Assembly (NCBI GenBank): GCA_963663605.2
Contig: CAXXVF010000002.1
Coordinates: 248,001 to 312,000, forward strand
Direction: 5' to 3'
DNA from: Sporobacter sp963663605
Lineage (GTDB): Bacteria; Bacillota; Clostridia; Oscillospirales; Oscillospiraceae
DNA: 64,000 bases
The position numbers were made by a program, and so were the translations under genes. The number at the start of each line of letters is the position of its first letter. Position 1 is the stretch's first letter. The notes under the pieces are model-generated. The model was not told the DNA's origin, did not search any database, and was given only the letters and a program-made list of their open reading frames with translations. Of this stretch, positions 1 through 7,846 are shown piece by piece.

Positions 1-801
1 ATGCTCACGATAGGAGGATTCTCCGTAATCGGCAGGGTGTCTACGAAGACGCTCCGCTATTACGACCGGATCGGGCTTTTAAAGCCGGAACACGTCAGTC
101 CGGAGACCGGATACAGATATTACGAAGTCTCACAGCTAAAAGACCTGCTGCTGATCAAACGCCTTCAGCAGTATCAGTTTACGCTGCCTGAGATCGCCGT
201 GGTCTTTGCCGAAAAGGAGAACAGCCGTCTGGGCGAGCTGCTGCGGGAAAAGAAGAAAATGCTTTCATCTCAGATATCCGTTCAGCAGCGTATCCTGCTT
301 CAAATGGAGCGGGATATCCAAAAAATCGAAAGGTGTGAAAACATTATGCAAAACGGTTATTTAGTAAAAACCATAGAGTTTAAACCGAGATATATTTATT
401 CGTGTCGTCAGATGATGGGACTTAAGGATTTTGGGGAAGTTTTTGGGAAGCTCTGCGCCGGACTGGAGGAAAGCCGGATAAAACCAGCCGGGCCGTACCT
501 GGCCGTATATTATGACGATGAGTTCAACCGAGAGTGGTCGGATATCGAAGTCGGCGTCGTCGTATCCGAGACCGAAGGCGATAACATCCGAAAGCTTGAC
601 CCCGGTCTTTGCTGCTTTGCCGCGCATATAGGCCCGTATGACGATTTCACGCCGTGCTACACGGCGCTGGCGGAGTGGATGGAGCAGGAAGGGTATACAG
701 CCTCCGGCCCGTCCGTAGAGCTGTACGTCAAGGGGTGTGACGACGGCGTCGAGCCCGACGCGTACGTAACGGAGATCTATATGCCGATAAAGAAACAGTA
801 G
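1..801 (+). CDS. MerR-family regulator with GyrI-like effector domain
   Basis: A 266-residue transcription factor. Residues 1-70 form a MerR winged helix-turn-helix, with the hallmark VSTKTLRYYDRIGLL and the GYRYY wing. Residues about 75-115 are a charged coiled coil, the usual MerR dimer helix. Residues about 120-266 resemble the GyrI/BmrR-type small-molecule-binding domain (GPYLAVYYDDEF; HIGPYDDF). Such proteins usually activate efflux or detoxification genes by untwisting a promoter with a long spacer when they bind a hydrophobic or cationic ligand. The window starts exactly at the ATG, so its promoter and ribosome binding site are not visible. It converges on the mod operon with a shared terminator between them. 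Its target cannot be read from this window. Confidence 0.9.
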   Translation: MLTIGGFSVIGRVSTKTLRYYDRIGLLKPEHVSPETGYRYYEVSQLKDLLLIKRLQQYQFTLPEIAVVFAEKENSRLGELLREKKKMLSSQISVQQRILLQMERDIQKIERCENIMQNGYLVKTIEFKPRYIYSCRQMMGLKDFGEVFGKLCAGLEESRIKPAGPYLAVYYDDEFNREWSDIEVGVVVSETEGDNIRKLDPGLCCFAAHIGPYDDFTPCYTALAEWMEQEGYTASGPSVELYVKGCDDGVEPDAYVTEIYMPIKKQ

Positions 802-820
802 GTTATGACTGTCAGTAAAA

Positions 821-846
821 TAAGGGCTGCCGGAAGGCAGCCCTTA
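821..846. terminator. Bidirectional intrinsic terminator
   Basis: An 11-bp perfect inverted repeat (AAGGGCTGCC, loop GGAA, GGCAGCCCTT, flanked by T and A) lies between the convergent MerR gene and modC, with A/T tracts on both sides. It can stop transcription from either side. Confidence 0.85.
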
Positions 847-879
847 TTATTCGTTAAAAATGCTTTGAAGTGTTTAGAA

Positions 880-1938
880 TTATTTTTTATCCAGATACAA
901 TAATTTGTCCTTGGGGATATATGCGTAGCGCGGTATGGTTTCAAGCGCCTCATATTTTTCGCGGCTTATTTCAAGCCGCATCGGCTTGCAGTTCGAGGAA
1001 CACTTGTTCCGGATCATCAGAATGTAGCTGAACGTGTCTTTAAGCGTGCTTAACACGTCAAACTCAAAGCTGTTCGGAAGGCCCGCTTCGTCCGTCAGGA
1101 CGATCTCATGCGCGCGGATTCCGATATAACCGACCCCCTCAGGCGGTCTGCCGTCTGTTTCAAACGGCAGCGCCCAGTCTTCGGCAATGACGCTGTGCCC
1201 GGAAGCCGCCGTGGCCGGAGAAATGTTTTTGCAGCCGGTGAGCAGGCATGCGTCGAAGTCTTTAGGATCATTGAAAATGTCCCATTTGTCGCCGCAGGCG
1301 GCAACACTGCCGTTGGCTATGACGGCAATCCGCGCGCACAGCCGGTAGACTTCGTCCCTGTTGTGGGAGACAAAAACAGATACGCCGTCGAAAGCGCTGA
1401 GGATACCGGCGAGCTCCTGCTCCAAAACCCAGCGAAGATAGCTGTCAAGCGCCGAAAAAGGTTCGTCCAGCATGATGACGCCAGGCTCCGATAAAAGGAT
1501 TCTGGCCAGCGCGGCGCGCTGCTGCTGTCCGCCGGAAAGCTGGTTCGGATACCGGTCCTTATAACCGTCAAGCCCCATGAGCGCCAAGAGCTCCTTTGCC
1601 CTTAAACGATTCCCGGAGCGGTCGGATTTATCTTTAATGACGCATAAGAGATTCTGCTCTACGGTCATATTCGGGAAAAGCGCGGCATTTTGAAAAAGAT
1701 ATCCGGTCCGGCGTTTTTGAGGCGGCAGGTTTATTTTCTTATCCGAATCGAACAGCGGTACGCCGCCGGAAACGATAATGCCTTCGTCGGGCGTTTCGAT
1801 GCCCGCGATGCATTTGAGCGTCATGCTCTTCCCGCTGCCGGACGCGCCGAGCATGCCGAGGATCTCGCGTTCGGCTTTAAAGCGGATCTGAAGCGTGAAA
1901 TCAGGAAACGTCTTTTTGATATCGACCTCAAGGGGCAT
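880..1938 (-). CDS. modC: Molybdate/tungstate ABC transporter ATP-binding protein ModC
   Basis: A 352-residue ATPase that powers molybdate or tungstate uptake from the cytoplasmic side. Walker A is GASGSGKS (31-38), the signature is LSGGQQQR (134-141) and Walker B plus D-loop is LDEPFSALD (157-165). The C-terminal ~90 residues (from about IGIRAHEI) look like a MOP/TOBE oxyanion-binding domain, typical for ModC. The ATG is preceded by an AAAGGAGG site inside the end of modB, and the two genes abut, so they are translationally coupled. It is the last gene of modABC and ends before the bidirectional terminator. From sequence I cannot tell whether molybdate or tungstate is preferred. Confidence 0.92.
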   Translation of the reverse strand: MPLEVDIKKTFPDFTLQIRFKAEREILGMLGASGSGKSMTLKCIAGIETPDEGIIVSGGVPLFDSDKKINLPPQKRRTGYLFQNAALFPNMTVEQNLLCVIKDKSDRSGNRLRAKELLALMGLDGYKDRYPNQLSGGQQQRAALARILLSEPGVIMLDEPFSALDSYLRWVLEQELAGILSAFDGVSVFVSHNRDEVYRLCARIAVIANGSVAACGDKWDIFNDPKDFDACLLTGCKNISPATAASGHSVIAEDWALPFETDGRPPEGVGYIGIRAHEIVLTDEAGLPNSFEFDVLSTLKDTFSYILMIRNKCSSNCKPMRLEISREKYEALETIPRYAYIPKDKLLYLDKK

Positions 1939-2637
1939 TTAAATGCCTCCTTTCGGTGCCGGCGCTTTTTTGGCATGCCTGCTTTTCGTCGGCCCGGTGA
2001 ACAGGTTCATGATGAGAATTATGACAAAGGAGATGGCCAGGTCGATAAGTACCCATTTAAACGCCAGATCGTTGTTACCGGCCGCCATTGCCGAGTAGAC
2101 CGCGATGGAGATCGTCGTCGTCCGGCCGGGGATATTGCCCGCGAGCATCATGGTGGCGCCGAATTCACCGAGGCCTCTGGCAAAAGCCAAAACGGTTCCG
2201 GCAATCAAGCTGTGCCGGCAGTTGGGCAGGATGATGCGCCAGAAAATAAACGTGTTCTTAAGCCCCAGTGTCTGCGCGGAATAAATGAGCGTCCGGTGGA
2301 ATTGCTCGAACGCGCCGCGCATGGTCCGGTACATGAGCGGAACTGCGACGACCGTCGAGGAAATGATGGGCGCGTACCAGGAAAAAACGACTTTCGTATT
2401 GAATACGTTCATGAAAAACTGCCCCGCCGGCCCGCGTGAACCGAAGAAAACGAGCAGGCAAAAGCCGACGACGGTAGGAGGGAGGACCATCGGCAGCGTC
2501 AGCACAGCGTCGGCGACGCCTTTGAGCACCTTCCCGAGTCGGATAACATAATATGCGGTTATGATGCCGAATACAACGGCCAATGCGGTTGCTGCAAAAG
2601 CCGTGCGCAGCGAAATCCAAAGAGGAGAATAATCCAA
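1939..2637 (-). CDS. modB: Molybdate/tungstate ABC transporter permease ModB
   Basis: A 232-residue inner-membrane permease with about five or six hydrophobic segments. The EAA-type cytoplasmic loop (GLGEFGATMMLAGNIPG) matches the ModB/CysT family and contacts ModC. The start read here is TTG (minus strand, ending at 2637), preceded by GGGAGTGGG at good spacing; no in-frame ATG with a ribosome binding site is available. It abuts modC. A long hairpin sits between it and modA, so modBC may be transcribed at a different level from modA. Confidence 0.9.
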   Translation of the reverse strand: MDYSPLWISLRTAFAATALAVVFGIITAYYVIRLGKVLKGVADAVLTLPMVLPPTVVGFCLLVFFGSRGPAGQFFMNVFNTKVVFSWYAPIISSTVVAVPLMYRTMRGAFEQFHRTLIYSAQTLGLKNTFIFWRIILPNCRHSLIAGTVLAFARGLGEFGATMMLAGNIPGRTTTISIAVYSAMAAGNNDLAFKWVLIDLAISFVIILIMNLFTGPTKSRHAKKAPAPKGGI

Positions 2638-2711
2638 ATGCCCACTCCCTTAGCTGTGTGATGTAACGCGCGGAGGCGGCGTCAACAATCGTTATTATTG
2701 CACATTTTTAA

Positions 2712-2755
2712 AGGTGCAAGGTTTTTCAGCGTGAAAACTGAAAAACCTTGCACTT
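2712..2755. repeat. Long perfect hairpin between modA and modB
   Basis: Arms of 16 perfect base pairs (GTGCAAGGTTTTTCAG and its complement) separated by an 8-nt loop, extendable by a G-T wobble and an A-T pair. No clean T-run follows on the minus strand, so it is not a textbook terminator. It may be an RNA processing or stabilising element that adjusts the modA to modBC ratio, or a partial terminator. Confidence 0.6.
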
Positions 2756-2817
2756 AAAACCGAACCGGCTGCAGTCGGTTTCAAGAATCGGAATGCTTAT
2801 ATTAGTATTTATTTGTA

Positions 2818-3609
2818 TTAGTAAGCCAGGAATCCGCTCGCGTCAAACACGGTCATCGCAGCGTCTGTCTTAAGGTATTCGATGAATGCGGCAGCCGCTT
2901 CCTGCTGCTCGCTGTATTCGACGATAGCTACGGGATAGACGACTGCTTCATGGCTGTCGTCGGGGGCCAGAGCAAGGATTTTGACCCCTTCGTCCGATAC
3001 GGCGTCCGTTTTATATACGACGCCGCAGTCCGCTTCGGCCGTGCTGACCCAGGAAAGCACCTGCTTGACGTCGGAACCCAGGACGGCTTTCGCGCTGATG
3101 GCGTCCCATATATTCAGATATTCAAAGGTCTGCTTGGCATACTGGCCGGCCGGGACGCTTTCCGGATCTCCGACAGCGACGGTTGCGGTGAGCTCGGTCG
3201 CCGCGTCCTCAAAGCTGGTCAGCTCCAGCGCCGAATCGACAGGGACGATCAGGACGATCTCGTTTCTGAGCAGGTCGACCCGGGTGCCGTCGGCGATAAG
3301 GCTCTGCTCTTCCAGCGCTTTCATCTTACTTGTAGCGGCGGAAAAGAAAATGTCGGCCGGCGCGCCGTTTTCAATCTGCGTCTGCAGCTTTCCGCTGGAA
3401 GCGAAGTCGAGCGTGACGGTGACGTTTTCATTTTCGGCCATGTAATTGTCGGCGATCTCCGTCATCGGGATCGTCAGGCTCGCGGCCGCGGCGACAATGA
3501 TCTCAACCGGCTCATCCTTTTTAGCGCCGGCGCAGCCGGTCATAAAAAGACCGATAGTCAGGAGCAATGCAATAAGTACCGAGATGTGTTTTCTGTGTTT
3601 TGTCAGCAT
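2818..3609 (-). CDS. modA: Molybdate/tungstate-binding lipoprotein ModA
   Basis: Periplasmic-type solute-binding protein, attached to the outer face of the membrane as a lipoprotein, that captures molybdate or tungstate. The chosen start (ATG at 3609) has AAGAAGG just upstream and gives 263 residues with a signal peptide and lipobox LFMTGC (Cys26). A longer reading from 3681 would put 24 non-signal residues in front and overlap the terminator hairpin, so I reject it. The mature N-terminus carries the ModA motif VAAAASLTIPMTEIA. The gene heads modABC behind a riboswitch leader. WtpA/TupA-type tungstate binders are a less likely alternative given the ModA-like motif. Confidence 0.92.
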   Translation of the reverse strand: MLTKHRKHISVLIALLLTIGLFMTGCAGAKKDEPVEIIVAAAASLTIPMTEIADNYMAENENVTVTLDFASSGKLQTQIENGAPADIFFSAATSKMKALEEQSLIADGTRVDLLRNEIVLIVPVDSALELTSFEDAATELTATVAVGDPESVPAGQYAKQTFEYLNIWDAISAKAVLGSDVKQVLSWVSTAEADCGVVYKTDAVSDEGVKILALAPDDSHEAVVYPVAIVEYSEQQEAAAAFIEYLKTDAAMTVFDASGFLAY

Positions 3610-3652
3610 GTAAAAACCTTCTTTCGTAATTTCGGCTAAAGCCGATGGATAA

Positions 3653-3847
3653 CAAAAACAGCCTGTCTTGCATAAGGGCAAAACAGGCTGTCGCGTGAAG
3701 CGCTTTTAAACACTGACGGCTGTTTTGTCCCCTTTTCAAACACGGAAGGCCATATCGTTTCCAACATAGCCCTTTGAGCGGTTGCCCGCTCTGGCTTTAA
3801 GTCATGAACAAAAGTTTTTAGACGTAAAGCTCGGAGACAGTTTGTTT
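3653..3847 (-). promoter_or_regulatory. Moco/Tuco-type riboswitch leader with terminator, upstream of modA
   Basis: A leader of about 240 nt between a promoter and modA. In the RNA sense, a closing stem GUCUCC/GGGGAC (3833-3838 with 3727-3732) encloses a GNRA-capped hairpin (3776-3791, loop GCAA) and a second hairpin (3746-3774). After these comes CCUUCCGUGUUUGAAAAGG, which closely resembles the conserved 3' segment of the Moco RNA in front of E. coli moaA as I remember it. It is followed by a 14-bp hairpin and U-run (3653-3691), an intrinsic terminator just before modA. Class assignment is from memory of the motif and gene context; tungsten cofactor (Tuco) sensing is equally possible. Confidence 0.72.
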
Positions 3848-3853
3848 TGTCAA

Positions 3854-3882
3854 ATTATAATTTGTCTGGATGCGTTTGTCAA
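3854..3882 (-). promoter_or_regulatory. Sigma-A promoter of modABC
   Basis: On the minus strand TTGACA (3877-3882), a 17-bp spacer and a perfect TATAAT (3854-3859). It predicts transcription start near 3847, immediately before the riboswitch fold. Confidence 0.85.
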
Positions 3883-3910
3883 TAGGAATTCAATCTATAA
3901 ACGGGTTTTA

Positions 3911-4264
3911 TCAGGATGTCAGCGCACCGGCGGCGCTGTCAAGATCGTCCTTGAAGAAAACCAGGCTGCCTTTGTTGCACTCATATATAAAGTCATTAAG
4001 GCTCTTGCTGTTAAAGCCGGAGAAATCGCCGACGACGGCAAACCGGAAGCGGTAATTGGAGCATTTCTGGAGCAGCTCTCCGGCCACGCGCGTTTTAAGA
4101 TCGAAGAAATCTTCGCTCAGGCTTTCTCTATAGACGATCAGGCCGCTGCTGCCGTGCGTATAGCTTGCCGAAACGAACAGATCGAGCAGATCCTGCGCGG
4201 TATTGATTTTCTCCGTACGGTCAACGACCGCAACGGTTTGTCCGTTTTTAACGAGGGGCGTCAT
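3911..4264 (-). CDS. DUF4180 family protein
   Basis: A 117-residue soluble protein matching my recollection of DUF4180: an N-terminal strand (VAVVDRTEKI), a central segment SEDFFDLKTRVAGELLQK followed by FAVVGDFSGFNSKSLNDFIYECNKG. The fold looks alpha/beta, and no catalytic residues are established for the family. Its start overlaps the stop of the upstream hydrolase gene by 4 nt (ATGA), so the two are translationally coupled. It is the last gene of an HTH-hydrolase-DUF4180 operon. The modABC promoter lies inside the 3' part of this operon's downstream region. Function unknown. Confidence 0.8.
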   Translation of the reverse strand: MTPLVKNGQTVAVVDRTEKINTAQDLLDLFVSASYTHGSSGLIVYRESLSEDFFDLKTRVAGELLQKCSNYRFRFAVVGDFSGFNSKSLNDFIYECNKGSLVFFKDDLDSAAGALTS

Positions 4265-5109
4265 GTTATACCTTCTTTCATAAGAAACGGCAGGATATAC
4301 TTCGGCGCGTTCAAAATCATATGCCCGGCGTTTTCCAGCAGGTGTACCTGCGCGTGGGGGAGGAGTGTCCGGATGCGATTTGCCGCACCGGCGGCGTCGA
4401 GCATATTGTCAAGCTTTCCCCCGACAAACAATACGGGCATCATAAGCCTTTCAAGCTGTGCGTCCGTGAATACCGGCAGCGCGTCTGTAATAGGGTCATA
4501 GCTCAGAAGGATCAGATTCATGAAATCCTCTACCTCCTTCGGCAGCTGCGCGCCTCCGGTGACGGACGGATTTACCGTCAACGGCTCGTTTTTTTCCGAA
4601 GCGGCGGCCGCCTGGTCCGTTATAGCCTGATTTTGACCCGACAGGCCGCCCGGCGAGATCAGGATGAGGCCGGTAACGCGGTCCGGGAAAGAAGTGGCGA
4701 ATTTAAGGGCCGTCCAGCCGCCCAGCGAGTTGCCGACTAAAACGGCGGATTGTATACCGAGCGCGTCCAGAACTTCCCGGAGCCAGTCGGCAAACGCGCC
4801 GGACTCAAGCGCGGGGCGGTGGTCGTCGCTGTTGCCGGCTTCGCCGATGATATCCACGGCATAGACGCGGTGACTGCCCGAAAGGGCCATTAGTTCCGGC
4901 GTCATGAACGCGCTGTTGCTGCACGAGCCGTGGAGCACGATGACGGGCGGTTTCGACGCGTCGCCGGCATACAGGACAAAGGTTTGCCCGTATGCGGTAT
5001 CGACGTATTTTTGTCCGACGGGAAAACTGCTCAGGATGCCGTTGTATTGCGCACGGAAGGCCTCCCGGGCTTCTGTTGATTTGAATACTGATTTTGTCAT
5101 TTTTTTCAC
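4261..5109 (-). CDS. Alpha/beta-hydrolase
   Basis: A 282-residue cytoplasmic hydrolase of the alpha/beta fold. The oxyanion segment is HGSCSNSA (60-67), the nucleophile elbow GNSLGG (126-131, Ser128), a probable acid lies in VGGKLDNMLD (near 230) and the catalytic His in ENAGHMI (near 262). The triad appears complete. A lid region between residues 150 and 210 is rich in Ala, Glu and Asn. It overlaps the upstream HTH gene and the downstream DUF4180 gene by 4 nt each, so the three are made together. The substrate cannot be deduced; ester or lactone hydrolysis is typical for the family. Confidence 0.88.
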   Translation of the reverse strand: MKKMTKSVFKSTEAREAFRAQYNGILSSFPVGQKYVDTAYGQTFVLYAGDASKPPVIVLHGSCSNSAFMTPELMALSGSHRVYAVDIIGEAGNSDDHRPALESGAFADWLREVLDALGIQSAVLVGNSLGGWTALKFATSFPDRVTGLILISPGGLSGQNQAITDQAAAASEKNEPLTVNPSVTGGAQLPKEVEDFMNLILLSYDPITDALPVFTDAQLERLMMPVLFVGGKLDNMLDAAGAANRIRTLLPHAQVHLLENAGHMILNAPKYILPFLMKEGIT

Positions 5110-5549
5110 TCCGTTTCTTTATCCGTAAGCGCGGCGATCGCGTCCATCATCACGGCTGTGAAGCGCGCGCCGCCCCAGAGCGTTACGCGGACTTTTGACT
5201 GCGCTTCGATAAACTGCGTGTGAAGGGAAGACCGGCCGCAATCGGGCGGCTTGGAATTCAAAGCCGCGGTCAGTGCGTTCATTATGCGGATCGCGTCGTC
5301 TCTTGCGGCAACGTCAATGTCGGCTACGGCAGAAACCGTCACGTTCGCCGAGGTATCGCCGTTCATGGCGTTCCCGCCGTTCGGCTGAATATTTTCAGCG
5401 AAAACGCTCAGGTCATGCCCGGCGATCCGCCATCCTTTGCCGATTTTCGATGCGCGCAGCTTTCCCTCACGGATGTAGCGCTGGACCGTCTTTGGGTGCA
5501 GGCTCAAAAGCGTAGCCACCTGTTCGACCGTATAATACGTATTGTTCAT
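5106..5549 (-). CDS. Excisionase-type helix-turn-helix protein
   Basis: A small DNA-binding protein (147 residues). The start at 5549 follows AAGGAG at good spacing; an upstream extension to 5609 would run through the promoter and is rejected. Residues 3-52 are a MerR/excisionase-like winged HTH (YYTVEQVATLLSLHPKTVQRYIREGKL, then IGKGWRIAG). Residues 60-147 (from NGGNAMNGD onward) are an acidic, Ala/Val-rich alpha/beta region I do not recognise. It is first in the operon with a hydrolase and a DUF4180 protein and is probably the operon's own regulator, given direct repeats overlapping its promoter. Confidence 0.8.
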   Translation of the reverse strand: MNNTYYTVEQVATLLSLHPKTVQRYIREGKLRASKIGKGWRIAGHDLSVFAENIQPNGGNAMNGDTSANVTVSAVADIDVAARDDAIRIMNALTAALNSKPPDCGRSSLHTQFIEAQSKVRVTLWGGARFTAVMMDAIAALTDKETE

Positions 5550-5570
5550 AAAAAAGCTCCTTATCATTCC

Positions 5571-5609
5571 TCGATAAGTAATTATAAGTAATAATAGGGA
5601 ATATGTCAA
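5571..5609 (-). promoter_or_regulatory. Promoter with tandem operator-like repeats for the HTH operon
   Basis: TTGACA (5604-5609), a 17-bp spacer and TATAAT (5581-5586) on the minus strand. Two direct copies of ATTACTTAT overlap the -10 box and the start region (about 5571-5592), a plausible operator for the excisionase-like product. Confidence 0.75.
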
Positions 5610-5711
5610 GTCGTTTTTGAGTTAAAGAAATCAATCAATCACTGCAGGATGCTTAAACCTTTCACCGTCGGGTTTATGCAGCTTGTTATTTAAGACAAGA
5701 ACACAAAAAGA

Positions 5712-5742
5712 AAACCGCAGGCTTCGCTGAAGCCTGCGGTTT
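5712..5742 (-). terminator. Terminator of the lar operon
   Basis: Fourteen perfect base pairs (AAACCGCAGGCTTC, 3-nt loop, GAAGCCTGCGGTTT) followed on the minus strand by a T-rich run, 18 nt beyond the larC stop. Confidence 0.9.
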
Positions 5743-5759
5743 CTTATATCGTTAAAGTG

Positions 5760-7085
5760 TCAGGTGCTGCCGTCTTCCCGCATGGATCTGATGGCTGCGG
5801 CGGCGGCGTCATAGACCTGAGAAAAAGGAACGCCGTGTTTATCGGCGGCCGCTCTGACGTCGTCATACTCCGGCTTTTCCTTGAAAACGCCGTAGCCGTT
5901 GGCGGATTTGATGCGAATATCGCCGAACGCCGTCGCGGCGCGGTAAAAAGTGTGCTCGAGCACGTCGCGCCGAAGCGTCTGGTAACGCAGCCCGAACGTC
6001 GACGTATGCTGAAGGATCAGCCGCGTCAGTTCGTTCTTATCCTCCGGGGAACACAGGCAGGTCAGCAGGACGGCGGGCCTGTTTTTCTTCATGGTCACCG
6101 GCGTCGTATACACGTCGAGCGCGCCGCTTTCCATTAAAATCTGCGTCGCGTATCCGACCGCCTCCGGCGTCATGTCGTCTATATTGCACGCGATCTCGAC
6201 GACCGTTTCGTTCGACTGTGTATGCGCGCTCAGATAAGCGCGCACACAGTTGGCCGCCTCAAAGTCCTTTGTGCCCATACCGTAACCAATTTTGGAAACG
6301 GTCATCGGTTCCATATCCCCGAAACGGGTAACGAAGCGGCGCAGGAGCGCCGCGCCGGTCGGCGTGCACAGTTCGCCGTTTATCCGGCCGCCGTAGATCG
6401 GCACGCCTTTCAGGATATGCGCCGTCGCGGGCGCGGGTACCGGCAGGATGCCGTGCGCGGTGTGTACGCTGCCGGAACCGACGTGAACGGGCGACGCGTC
6501 TATACGGTCGGCGCCGAGCATGTGGAAAAGCAGGCAGCAGCCGACGATGTCGGCCACGGCGTCGAGCGAGCCGACTTCATGAAAATGTATCTCATCGAGG
6601 GAAATACCGTGTACGGCGGATTCCGCCTCGCCGATCAGCCGGTAGACCTCGAGCGCTTCTTCCTTGACGTTTTCAGCCAGTTCAAGGCCGCTGATAAGAT
6701 CACAGATATCTTTATAGCTGTAATGTCCGTGTGTATGCGCATGCTCGTGCTCGTGCTCGTGTGTATGTTCAAGTGTGTGCTCGTGCGCATGCTCGTGTTC
6801 ATGCTCGTGCGCATGCTCGTGCGCATGCTCATGTTCGTGTTCATGGACAACATGCCCGTGTCCGCCGTAAACGGCGGGCAGTTCCTCAACGCCGCCCACC
6901 AGGACATGCATTTTCGTGCCGGTGATGCCGCACCTCGTCACGCGCTCGCAGCGGATCTCGACGTTCGGCAGACCCAGATTCTGCATCCGCTGCAAAAACA
7001 GGTCTTTGTCAGGTAAAAGTTCCAAAAGCGCGCCCATGAGCATATCGCCCGCAGCGCCCATATTGCATTCGAGATAGAGTTTCAT
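5760..7085 (-). CDS. larC: Nickel-pincer cofactor nickel insertase LarC
   Basis: LarC (441 residues) inserts nickel into the thiolated pyridinium precursor in a CTP-dependent step, giving the nickel-pincer nucleotide of lactate racemase-like enzymes. The N-terminus MKLYLECNMGAAGDMLMGALLELL is the family signature, and FHEVGSLDAVADIVG and CNIDDMTPEAVG are further conserved blocks. Between about residues 76 and 118 is a run of His-Glu/His-Ala repeats, a likely Ni storage or binding segment. Unlike the Lactobacillus larC, which is made by frameshifting from two frames, this gene is one uninterrupted frame. It overlaps larB by 4 nt. Confidence 0.93.
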   Translation of the reverse strand: MKLYLECNMGAAGDMLMGALLELLPDKDLFLQRMQNLGLPNVEIRCERVTRCGITGTKMHVLVGGVEELPAVYGGHGHVVHEHEHEHAHEHAHEHEHEHAHEHTLEHTHEHEHEHAHTHGHYSYKDICDLISGLELAENVKEEALEVYRLIGEAESAVHGISLDEIHFHEVGSLDAVADIVGCCLLFHMLGADRIDASPVHVGSGSVHTAHGILPVPAPATAHILKGVPIYGGRINGELCTPTGAALLRRFVTRFGDMEPMTVSKIGYGMGTKDFEAANCVRAYLSAHTQSNETVVEIACNIDDMTPEAVGYATQILMESGALDVYTTPVTMKKNRPAVLLTCLCSPEDKNELTRLILQHTSTFGLRYQTLRRDVLEHTFYRAATAFGDIRIKSANGYGVFKEKPEYDDVRAAADKHGVPFSQVYDAAAAAIRSMREDGST

Positions 7086-7843
7086 TGAGGTGCCTCCCCG
7101 ATGTGATTTATAAGGCTGGCGAGATAGCCCGCACCGAAGCCGTTGTCGATGTTGACGACGCTGACATTGCCGGCGCAGGAATTGAGCATGGACAATAAAG
7201 CGGAAAGCCCGCTGAAGTTTGCGCCGTAGCCGACGCTTGTCGGGACGGCGATGACGGGGCAGGAGACAAGGCCGCCGACAACGGTCGCGAGCGCCCCTTC
7301 CATCCCGGCGGCCGCGACGATGACTTTGGCCGTCATCAGCATGTCCAGACGGCTGAGGAGCCGGTGCAGTCCGGCGACGCCGACGTCGTAGAGGCGTTCG
7401 ACGCGGTTTTTGAGCACCTCGGCCGTTACGGCCGCTTCCTCGGCGACCGGCATATCGCTTGTTCCGGCCGTGACGACCGCGATGAAGCCCTGCGTGTCCG
7501 GTTCCGGTTTTTCACCGCAGATGGCGATGCGCGAAACGGCGTCGTATTCGATATGCAGACGATTGCCCACCGTCTCGGCTTTTTCCGGCTCCAGACGCGT
7601 TATCAAAACTGTTTCGCTGCCCCGGCCTTTTATGGCGGCGACTATTCCGGCAATCTGTTCGGCTGTTTTACCGGCGCCGTAAATAACTTCCGGTATACCG
7701 TGGCGCAGGCTCCGCTCGTGATCGACGTTGGCGTAACCCAGATCCTCAAAAGGCGCCATTTTCAGCTGCAGCAGAGCGTCCTCCGGCGACAACGCGCCGT
7801 TTTGGACGTTCGTGAGGAGCTCCAGGAGCTTGTCGCGCTGCAC
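7082..7843 (-). CDS. larB: Pyridinium-3,5-biscarboxylic acid mononucleotide synthase LarB
   Basis: LarB (253 residues) carboxylates the pyridinium ring of nicotinic acid adenine dinucleotide and hydrolyses its phosphoanhydride, the first step to the nickel-pincer cofactor. The C-terminal half is a PurE/AIR-carboxylase-like domain with the glycine-rich VAAAGMEGALATVVGG, PTSVGYGANFSG and a terminal NIDNGFGAGY. The N-terminal ~90 residues carry the GYANVDHER and RHGIPEVIYG blocks typical of LarB. It lies 3 nt after larE and overlaps larC by 4 nt, which supports a coupled larE-larB-larC operon. No larA (racemase) gene is in this window. Confidence 0.93.
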   Translation of the reverse strand: MQRDKLLELLTNVQNGALSPEDALLQLKMAPFEDLGYANVDHERSLRHGIPEVIYGAGKTAEQIAGIVAAIKGRGSETVLITRLEPEKAETVGNRLHIEYDAVSRIAICGEKPEPDTQGFIAVVTAGTSDMPVAEEAAVTAEVLKNRVERLYDVGVAGLHRLLSRLDMLMTAKVIVAAAGMEGALATVVGGLVSCPVIAVPTSVGYGANFSGLSALLSMLNSCAGNVSVVNIDNGFGAGYLASLINHIGEAPQ

Positions 7844-7846
7844 GGA

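Noticed and set aside
3610..3681. N-terminal extension of ModA
   Set aside because: The extra 24 residues are encoded by leader RNA overlapping the terminator; the signal peptide and ribosome binding site point to ATG 3609.
6724..6850. Tandem DNA repeat of CATGCTCGTG-like units
   Set aside because: It encodes the His-rich segment of LarC in frame, so it is a coding low-complexity stretch and not a separate repeat element or CRISPR.
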